Positions 1 to 6,095 of a stretch of 23,758 nucleotides of DNA are shown here, piece after piece. The notes under the pieces are model-generated. The model had not been told where the DNA came from, did not search any database, and worked only from the letters and a program-made list of their open reading frames with translations. How positions within the stretch are numbered: position 1 is the stretch's first letter; every line of letters starts with the position of its first letter. The translations under genes were made by a program, and so were the position numbers. The stretch is from Verrucomicrobiota bacterium (GTDB lineage: Bacteria > Verrucomicrobiota > Verrucomicrobiia > Opitutales > Opitutaceae). The stretch covers positions 1 to 23,758 of the forward strand of contig JAEZSJ010000017.1 of the NCBI GenBank assembly GCA_023443985.1. The letters are read 5' to 3'.

Positions 1-968
1 GCGATCCAACGACCGCTCGGGTCGGTGTCGATGCCGTGCGGCGACTTCGGCACCGGCAGGAAGTAGAGCACGCCGGGCACCTTGGCCGGATCGATCACGG
101 GCACTCCGCCCATGTCGGTCGCCTTGCCCTCGCGCACCGCCGCCTCGGCCGCGCGCCAGTTCACGATCGCCGCGTAGTCGCGATCCAGTTGCGACGCGCC
201 GGCCTCGAGCGTCTCGTGCGCCATCTCGGTGTTGTAGCTGGTCCAGAACGCCCAGCCCGAGCTCGGCCCCTTGCCGGTCGAGCCGAGGTCCCAGTCGAAG
301 GGCGGCGTGAGGATCTGCCAGCCGACCTTCATCTCGCCCGTCTGCTGGTCCACCTTGATGCCGCTCACCATGCCGTTGAACTCGTCCGCGTAGCGCGACA
401 CCTCGGCGTAGCGGCCCTTCGGGAGCGGCACGGAGAACCGCGTCGCCACGAGCACGTATTCGGTGTTCTCCGTCACAAACGACGAGCCGTGGTTGCCCGA
501 GGAGTTCGGGATCGGCCCGAGGATCTGTTTGGTCTTCATGTCGCGCAGATCGATCCGCGCGAGGCGGTTGTTGGCGTTGTCGTTCACGAACAGCCAGCGG
601 CCGTCGTAGAGGCTGTCGGTCTGCGAGAGCGCGGGATGGTGCACGTCGCCCCACGTGAACTCGCCGAGCAGGTGCTTCGACTCCTCGTCGTAGCCGTAAC
701 CGACTCCCGGATGCTTCGCGAAGACCGGGATCGTGAACAGGTGGCGCATCGAGGGAATGCCCGCCACGAAGACCTGGCCCGAGTGCCCGCCCGAGTAGAA
801 CAGGTAGAACTCGTCCTTCTGCCCGGGCGCCACGTAGGTGCGCTGTGCGGCGTCGGCGGCGTTGGCGCCGCCGGCGGCGGAGGTCGGCGCACCGGGCCGG
901 CCGCAGCCGGCGAGGAGCGCGAGCGGGACGATGGACACCGCGGCAAACGGGCTTCGAAGCGTGGTCAT
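1..968 (-). CDS. nosZ: Nitrous-oxide reductase NosZ, clade II type, N-terminal 322 residues (runs off left edge)
   Basis: This is the periplasmic multicopper enzyme that reduces N2O to N2, the last step of denitrification. I translated the minus strand from the ATG at 968; the frame stays open to the window edge, so roughly the N-terminal half of the protein is present. After the leader come DEFYLFYSGGHSGQV (residues 52-66), GDVHHPALSQT with His110-His111, NSSGNHGSSFVTENTEYV with His160, and KSPHGIDTDPSGRW with His311. These match the beta-propeller and CuZ-ligand histidines of NosZ, and the wording resembles clade II enzymes. There is no twin-arginine leader. Instead a short hydrophobic leader ends in a lipobox, L-A-G-C with Cys22, so a Sec-exported lipoprotein is predicted. 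The CuA domain lies outside the window. It starts 6 bp after the azurin-like gene and is surely co-transcribed with it. Family certain, clade II assignment likely. Confidence 0.93.
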   Translation of the reverse strand, partial: MTTLRSPFAAVSIVPLALLAGCGRPGAPTSAAGGANAADAAQRTYVAPGQKDEFYLFYSGGHSGQVFVAGIPSMRHLFTIPVFAKHPGVGYGYDEESKHLLGEFTWGDVHHPALSQTDSLYDGRWLFVNDNANNRLARIDLRDMKTKQILGPIPNSSGNHGSSFVTENTEYVLVATRFSVPLPKGRYAEVSRYADEFNGMVSGIKVDQQTGEMKVGWQILTPPFDWDLGSTGKGPSSGWAFWTSYNTEMAHETLEAGASQLDRDYAAIVNWRAAEAAVREGKATDMGGVPVIDPAKVPGVLYFLPVPKSPHGIDTDPSGRWI

Positions 969-974
969 GGCGGT

Positions 975-1466
975 CTACTCCACGATGAGTTCGCCCTTCA
1001 TCCCGACCTGATAGTGGCCGGGGAAGGAACAGAGAAACGGATACCGGCCGCGTTTGCCCGGCGCCCGGAAGGTCACCGAGTCCGACTCGTTCGGCCCGAG
1101 CAGCTTGGTGTGCGCGATCATGTCGCCGGCGCGCCCGGTCGGGATGTAGTCGGTCGTGGCGGCCTGCGGAGCCTCGGCGATGAACGGCTCCACGGCGGCC
1201 GCCGTCTTCAGGAGTATCCAATTGTGCCCCATGGAGAGCTTGGGCATCGTGCCGATGTTGCGCAGCGTGACCGTGAGCGCCTCGCCCGGCTTCGCCCGGA
1301 TCTCCGTGAGCGAGAACTTCATCGCGTCGTTTCCGGTGATCTCGATCTTGCGCGCGGAGGCGGGGTCCGGTGGACCGACGGCGGCCTCCTCGGATTTGCC
1401 GCAACCACCGACGAACAGGGCTGTCACGACGCACAGGAGGAGCAGGGGGGGGAAAGCGGATCTCAT
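975..1466 (-). CDS. Azurin/plastocyanin-like cupredoxin lipoprotein
   Basis: A 163-residue blue-copper (type 1) electron carrier. The leader MRSAFPPLLLLCVVTALFVG ends at G-G-C with Cys22, so it is probably a membrane-anchored periplasmic lipoprotein. Copper ligands are visible: His81 in MGHNWILL, then Cys146, His151 and Met156 in the segment FLCSFPGHYQVGMKG. The Cys-to-His spacing of five is azurin-like, whereas His-to-Met is five residues, as in plastocyanin and auracyanin rather than the four of azurin. The frame stays open upstream, but the ATG at 1466 is chosen because the signal peptide starts there. The stop lies 6 bp before nosZ, so the two form an operon. I infer that this protein passes electrons to NosZ, in place of or beside c-type cytochromes. 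No clear Shine-Dalgarno sequence precedes it. Confidence 0.88.
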   Translation of the reverse strand: MRSAFPPLLLLCVVTALFVGGCGKSEEAAVGPPDPASARKIEITGNDAMKFSLTEIRAKPGEALTVTLRNIGTMPKLSMGHNWILLKTAAAVEPFIAEAPQAATTDYIPTGRAGDMIAHTKLLGPNESDSVTFRAPGKRGRYPFLCSFPGHYQVGMKGELIVE

Positions 1467-1654
1467 GGTTCCGAATCGGTACGCCCGGCCGCGGTCGTGC
1501 GGCAAACGCCCCGGGCCGCCCCAGCCCCTGATTCTTCCATGGGGAGCCCGCCCGACAGGGCGCCCCGCCCCAGCGGCCGCCCCGCCCACCGACGCGACGC
1601 ACCCAGGCCCCGGAAACGCGGCGCCGCGTTGACGGCCGGTGCGACCGCGGCTTC
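1467..1654. promoter_or_regulatory. Divergent promoter region between the azurin-nosZ operon and the SCO-like gene
   Basis: These 188 bp separate two genes transcribed outward, so both promoters must lie here. I looked for an FNR/DNR-type box (TTGAT-N4-ATCAA), expected for N2O-reductase genes, and for Shine-Dalgarno sequences ahead of either gene, and found neither. The sequence is very GC- and C-rich with no convincing -35/-10 pair. The role is inferred from gene orientation alone. Confidence 0.5.
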
Positions 1655-2512
1655 GTGCCCGGCGTGAAGCTTTCGAAGTCGCTCCAACTGCTGATCCCGT
1701 TGCTCCTCGTGCTGCTCGCCGCCGGCTGCGGCCGGCGCTCGGACGAACGGGTGTTCGTCGTCACCGGCATCGTGCAAAGCCCCGCCGCAGACGGACAGAT
1801 CGTGGTCGCCCACGACGACATCCCCGGCTTCATGCCGGCCATGACCATGCCGTTCCGCGTCGACGAGCCCGCCGTGGAGGAACTGCGGCCGGGGGATCGC
1901 GTGCGGTTCCGCTTCCGCGTGGGCGACTCGGCATCACGCGCCACGGACTTCGAGCTGCTCGGGCGCGCCGCCCCGTCGTCGCCGCCGGCCCCCGCAACGC
2001 CCGCCGCGCGCCTCCGGCCCGGCTCGCCCATGCCGGCGTTCACGCTCGTCGACCAGGCGGGCGAAACCGTCACGGATTCTCGGTTACGCAATCACCTCAC
2101 GGTGCTCACATTCATCTTCACGCGGTGCCCGGTGCCCGAGTTCTGCCCGCTGCTGGCCCGGCGTTTCGCCGAGCTCCAGGACGCGCTCGCCGGCGATCCG
2201 CAGCTCGCGGACGCGGTGCGCCTCTGGAGCATCACCATCGACCCCGCGCATGACACCCCCGAGGTGCTGCGGGCCTATGCCGCGGCGCAGCGCGCGGACC
2301 CCGCGCGCTGGAGCTTCCTGACCGGCACGCCGGACGAGCTCGGGCAACTGCGCCGGGCCTTCGCGCTCCAAGCCGTGCCGACCGAAAGCGGCTTCGACCA
2401 CTCGCTCGCCACCGCCCTGGTCCGGCGCGACGGGACGGTCGCGGAGATCTGGCGCGGCAACGGCTGGAAGACCGCGGAGGTGCTCGCCGCCCTCCGCGCC
2501 GAATCCCGCTGA
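1655..2512 (+). CDS. CusF-like/SCO1-SenC fusion lipoprotein, probable copper-delivery factor
   Basis: A 285-residue exported lipoprotein. The leader ends at L-A-A-G-C with Cys25. Residues 35-100 resemble the CusF periplasmic copper-binding domain, with HDDIPGFMPAMTMPF giving His53 and Met60, Met63 and Met65 as likely Cu(I) ligands. A Pro/Ala-rich linker (about 106-120) leads to a SCO1/SenC/PrrC thioredoxin-like domain (about 122-282). The metal-binding cysteines are Cys158 and Cys164 in TRCPVPEFCP, spaced CX5C rather than the classical CX3C, and the third ligand is His249 in FDHSLAT. SCO proteins deliver copper to or reduce CuA centres; NosZ has a CuA site, and this gene is divergent from the azurin-nosZ operon, so maturation of NosZ or a terminal oxidase is the likely job (inference). 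Start is GTG 1655 or GTG 1664; neither has a ribosome-binding site. Confidence 0.87.
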   Translation: MPGVKLSKSLQLLIPLLLVLLAAGCGRRSDERVFVVTGIVQSPAADGQIVVAHDDIPGFMPAMTMPFRVDEPAVEELRPGDRVRFRFRVGDSASRATDFELLGRAAPSSPPAPATPAARLRPGSPMPAFTLVDQAGETVTDSRLRNHLTVLTFIFTRCPVPEFCPLLARRFAELQDALAGDPQLADAVRLWSITIDPAHDTPEVLRAYAAAQRADPARWSFLTGTPDELGQLRRAFALQAVPTESGFDHSLATALVRRDGTVAEIWRGNGWKTAEVLAALRAESR

Positions 2513-2515
2513 CGC

Positions 2516-2537
2516 GCGCCGCCGCGGTGCGCGGCGC
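2516..2537. terminator. GC hairpin between convergent genes, possible bidirectional terminator
   Basis: A perfect 7-bp stem, GCGCCGC at 2516-2522 and GCGGCGC at 2531-2537, with an 8-nt loop. It fills the 25-bp gap between the SCO-like gene and the end of the convergent histidine kinase gene. There is no T-run on either strand, so intrinsic termination is uncertain. Confidence 0.35.
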
Positions 2538-5500
2538 TCACACCGGCCGCGTATCCAGGGCGTGGCGCACCGCGCTGAGCAGCTCGATCGTGCCGCAGGG
2601 TTTCGGAAGCAGTTCATGCACGCCGAGCGCGCGCAGCTCGCTCCGTTTCTCCTCCTGGCCGAGGCCGCTGGTCGCGATGATCGCGAGCTCGGGGGCGAGG
2701 TCGCGCAGTCGGCGGCTCAGCTCGATCCCGTCGAGCGCCGGCATCATCACATCGGTCACGACGAGCTGCAGCGTATCCGCATGCGCCTGCGCCAACGCGA
2801 GGGCCGCCGCGCCGTCGCCCGCCTCGAGGACCTGGTATCCGTGCTCCTCGAGCGCCGCCCGGGCCGCGCTGCGGATCGGCCCCTCGTCGTCGACGACGAG
2901 GACCAGCTCCCCTCGCCCGGGCGCCGCTTGCGCGGCCTGGGCCTCCTGCACCGCCTCCGCCGCCGGTCGCGCCGGCAGATAGATGCTGAACTGGCTGCCC
3001 TTGCCGGGCTCGCTGTAGACGTTCACGTGGCCCCCGTGGCTGCGGATGATGCCAAGCACCGTGGACAGGCCCAATCCCGTGCCCCGTCCGGGCGCCTTCG
3101 TGGTGAAGAACGGCTCGAAGATGCGCGCCAGGGTCTCGGGCGTCATGCCCTCGCCGGAGTCCAGCACGCCGATCACCACGTGCGGGCCGGGCTTCAACGC
3201 GCCCGTCACCGGTACGCTCACATCGGCCGCGCTGATGAGCCGGTTCCGGGCCTCGAGCACCAACCGCCCGCCGGCGGGCATCGCGTCGCGCGCGTTCACG
3301 CAGAGGTTCATCAGCACCTGGTGGAGCTGGGTGGAGTTCGCCTCCACCGGCCAGAGGTTCGCCGCCACGTCGACCTTCAGCGCGATGGCGCGGGGGAAGG
3401 TTTCCCGGATGATCGAAGCCATCTCCCGGATCAGGTGGCGCGGATCGAGCAGGATCCGCTCGCCCTCCACCCCGCGGCTGAACGCCAGCAACTGGCGGAT
3501 GATGTCGGCCCCGCGACGGGCGCTCCCCTCGATCATTCCGAGCAGTTCCCGGTCCCGCTCCTTGGCCGAGTCCTTCAGGACGCCGGCCGCCATCAGGACC
3601 GGCGTGAGGATGTTGTTCAGGTCGTGGGCCACGCCGCCGGCGAGCGCACCGATCGCCTCCATGCGTTGCGTGCGCAGGAACTGCGCCTCGATCCGCTTCT
3701 TCTCCGTGATGTCCTCCGCCACGCCCACGATCCGCATCACCTCGCCGGCGGCATCGCGCACGGGGAATGCCCGATCCTGGATCCAGCGGGTGTCCCCGTC
3801 CGGGCGCACGATCCGGTAGGTCTCGTGGTACTCGCCTACCGCCTGTTTGGCCGCGATCGCGTCCATGACGCGGGCACGGTCCTCCGGGTGGAGCGAGTCC
3901 GCCCAGCGCCCGGGGGCCGCATAGATCTCGCCGCACGGCGAGCCCCAGATCCGCTCGAACGCCGGGCTGAGATAGATCAGCTCCGTCTTGCGGGGATCCG
4001 TGATCCAGAAGACCTCGTTGATCGTCTCCGCGAGCTCACGGAACCGCGCCTCGCTCTCCCGCAGCGCCTCGGTCGCGTCGACCAGCGTCGTCACGTCCTG
4101 GAACGAACCGCGCACGCGCACCACCCGGCCGGCCTCCGTGATCGGGTGGCCGATCGTGCGCACCCACTTGTGCACGCCCCTGGCCGAGACCATCTCGAGC
4201 ACCAGATCGTACGGGAGCCCCTCCTCCACCGCCGAGCGCAGCGCGTTCCGGATCCTCTCCTGCGACGCGCCCGGATAGAAACTCAGGCCGAGCTCGACCG
4301 ACGACTTCATCCCCGGATCCAGATCGTGGATTCGGGCGACCTCGTCGGTCCAGAATCCTTCGCCCGTCGCCGGGTCGAAGCTCCAGCCGCCGACCTTCGC
4401 GATCTCGCCGGTCTCGCGCAGCACGGTCTCGTGCATCCGCCACTGCTCGCGGGCGTGGTTCTCGTCCGTCACGTCGTACGCGAAGACGAGCGCCCCATCC
4501 TTCTCGCCGACTTGGAACGGGACCGCCGCGACCTCCGCCTCGGCCACCGAACCGTCGCACCGCAGGATATGCTCCTCGATGATCGGGACCGCCTGGCGGT
4601 CCCGGTTGACCTGCTGGATCCGCTCGCCCACCCGCTCATGGTCGGCCGCATGGAACCGCTCCAACACGCTGGTCCCGACCAGCGCCTCGGCATCGGCGGC
4701 CCCGAAGAGTTTCACCGCCGCGGCGTTCACATAGGCGAAACGACCCTCCGCCTGGATGAAGATCGGCAGGGGCGCGGCCTCGACCGCGGTGCGAAACCGC
4801 GACTCGCTCGCGCGCAACGCCTCCTCGATCCGCTTCCGCTCGCCGATGTCCCTCGAGACGCCGACGATCTGCAGGCCCCCGGGGCCGCGCACCAGTGTCG
4901 TCACAGTCTCGATCCAAAGCCAGCGGCCGTCGCGGTGGCGTTGCCGCAGTTCGTGCACCTGCGTCGTGGCCGCGGGGTCCCCGGCCTGGAACGCCCCGAT
5001 GCGACCGGGCAGTCCCTCGCGGATCAACGCCGCCGATTCCGGAGCGAGACTGTCGACGACGGATTCCGCCATGGCCTCCTCCGAGGTCAGCCCGCGGAGC
5101 CGTTCGATCGACGGGCTCACGTACGTCACTCGCAGCGTCGCCGGGTCGAGCACCCACACGACATCCCCCACGTTCTCCGCCAGCAGCCGGTACCGTTCCT
5201 CGCTCTCCCGCAACGCTCCCTCCGCGACAATCCGCTCGGTGATGTCCTCGACAAAGACCACGATGCCGCCCACCTCGCCCTCGGCCGTGCGCCAGGGCCG
5301 CACCTCCCAACGCTCCCATTGCACCGTGCCGTCCGGGTGGCGGTACGGGTCGGCCTTCGCCGAGAGCACCTCGCCGGCCAGGGCGCGCTGGTGGATCTCG
5401 CGCCACCGCGCCGGGAGGTCCGGCGACATCTCGTAGCGCGATGCGCCGATCAGGTTCCGGCCGGCCAGCTTGTACACCGCGATCCAACGTTTGCTCGCGG

Positions 5501-5852
5501 CGAGATAACGCATCTCCCGGTCGAACATCGCCAGCGCCGCCGGCGCATGCTCGATGAACAACCGTTGCTGGGCCTCCACCTCGCGCAAGGCCGCCGTCGC
5601 CCGCGCGCGCGCCTCCGCCTCCGCCTCCATCCGCACCATCTGTTTGCGGAGCCCGAGATGGAGCAGCAACGCCGTCACGGCCACGAAGCCCCACCCTTTG
5701 TAGATCGACCACCGCTCGATCTCCCGAGGGTTGTCGGTCAACCACCCCATGGCGCGGTCCGAGAACAGGATCCACAGCGCCGCCACGACGAGGTACGCCA
5801 ACGCAGTGCGCCACGCCACACGTCCACCGCGAAAGGTGCCATCAGCCTTCAT
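2538..5852 (-). CDS. Membrane-bound hybrid histidine kinase with five PAS domains and a C-terminal receiver
   Basis: A 1104-residue hybrid sensor kinase. Two membrane helices lie at about residues 14-30 (TALAYLVVAALWILFSD) and 51-68, followed by a short helical linker. Five PAS/PAC units start near residues 97, 219, 350, 475 and 602, several introduced by the typical ESEERYR/ESEARFR junctions and ended by the DITE/DIGERKR signature. HisKA carries the phospho-accepting His743 in GGVAHDLNNIL. The ATPase domain shows the N-box NLCVNARDAMP, the G1 box LDSGEGM, FEPFFTTK and GRGTGLGLS. The receiver (about 983-1100) has D988-D989, acceptor Asp1034 in VTDVMMP and Lys1084. ATG 5852 is chosen; ATG 5894 would add 14 residues. 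No response regulator is adjacent, so the signal and output are unknown. The open frame continuing upstream past 5894 is antisense to alaS and not real. Confidence 0.93.
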   Translation of the reverse strand: MKADGTFRGGRVAWRTALAYLVVAALWILFSDRAMGWLTDNPREIERWSIYKGWGFVAVTALLLHLGLRKQMVRMEAEAEARARATAALREVEAQQRLFIEHAPAALAMFDREMRYLAASKRWIAVYKLAGRNLIGASRYEMSPDLPARWREIHQRALAGEVLSAKADPYRHPDGTVQWERWEVRPWRTAEGEVGGIVVFVEDITERIVAEGALRESEERYRLLAENVGDVVWVLDPATLRVTYVSPSIERLRGLTSEEAMAESVVDSLAPESAALIREGLPGRIGAFQAGDPAATTQVHELRQRHRDGRWLWIETVTTLVRGPGGLQIVGVSRDIGERKRIEEALRASESRFRTAVEAAPLPIFIQAEGRFAYVNAAAVKLFGAADAEALVGTSVLERFHAADHERVGERIQQVNRDRQAVPIIEEHILRCDGSVAEAEVAAVPFQVGEKDGALVFAYDVTDENHAREQWRMHETVLRETGEIAKVGGWSFDPATGEGFWTDEVARIHDLDPGMKSSVELGLSFYPGASQERIRNALRSAVEEGLPYDLVLEMVSARGVHKWVRTIGHPITEAGRVVRVRGSFQDVTTLVDATEALRESEARFRELAETINEVFWITDPRKTELIYLSPAFERIWGSPCGEIYAAPGRWADSLHPEDRARVMDAIAAKQAVGEYHETYRIVRPDGDTRWIQDRAFPVRDAAGEVMRIVGVAEDITEKKRIEAQFLRTQRMEAIGALAGGVAHDLNNILTPVLMAAGVLKDSAKERDRELLGMIEGSARRGADIIRQLLAFSRGVEGERILLDPRHLIREMASIIRETFPRAIALKVDVAANLWPVEANSTQLHQVLMNLCVNARDAMPAGGRLVLEARNRLISAADVSVPVTGALKPGPHVVIGVLDSGEGMTPETLARIFEPFFTTKAPGRGTGLGLSTVLGIIRSHGGHVNVYSEPGKGSQFSIYLPARPAAEAVQEAQAAQAAPGRGELVLVVDDEGPIRSAARAALEEHGYQVLEAGDGAAALALAQAHADTLQLVVTDVMMPALDGIELSRRLRDLAPELAIIATSGLGQEEKRSELRALGVHELLPKPCGTIELLSAVRHALDTRPV

Positions 5853-6095
5853 GTCCGTTGGGGTTTCGGAAGACGCGCCTACCCAAAACGCCATCCGCCG
5901 CCGGTGGCGAATTCTTTGTCTACCAAACACCCCGACTTGCCCCCGCCGCCGGCCTTCCGATCCCCGGCCACCGGGCCCGCAAAGAAATCCTTTCCCCCAC
6001 CGCCCGCCTCCGTTTTGCTCGCCCCCTTTCGAGTCGCGGCCGGCTGCCTTTCGCCTCGCTGCCCGCTGCTCGCTCTTCGCTACTTTTCCTCCGCC

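Noticed and set aside
1467..1654. Search for an FNR/DNR box controlling nosZ.
   Set aside because: No TTGAT-N4-ATCAA-like site is present, so oxygen or NO control cannot be claimed from sequence.
36..1667. A 543-codon open frame on the plus strand.
   Set aside because: It is antisense to nosZ and the cupredoxin gene and has an Arg/His-rich composition typical of frames opposite GC-rich genes.
2562..6095. A very long plus-strand extension upstream of alaS.
   Set aside because: It is antisense to the histidine kinase and is His/Arg/Leu-rich noise; AlaRS begins at 6096 by homology.
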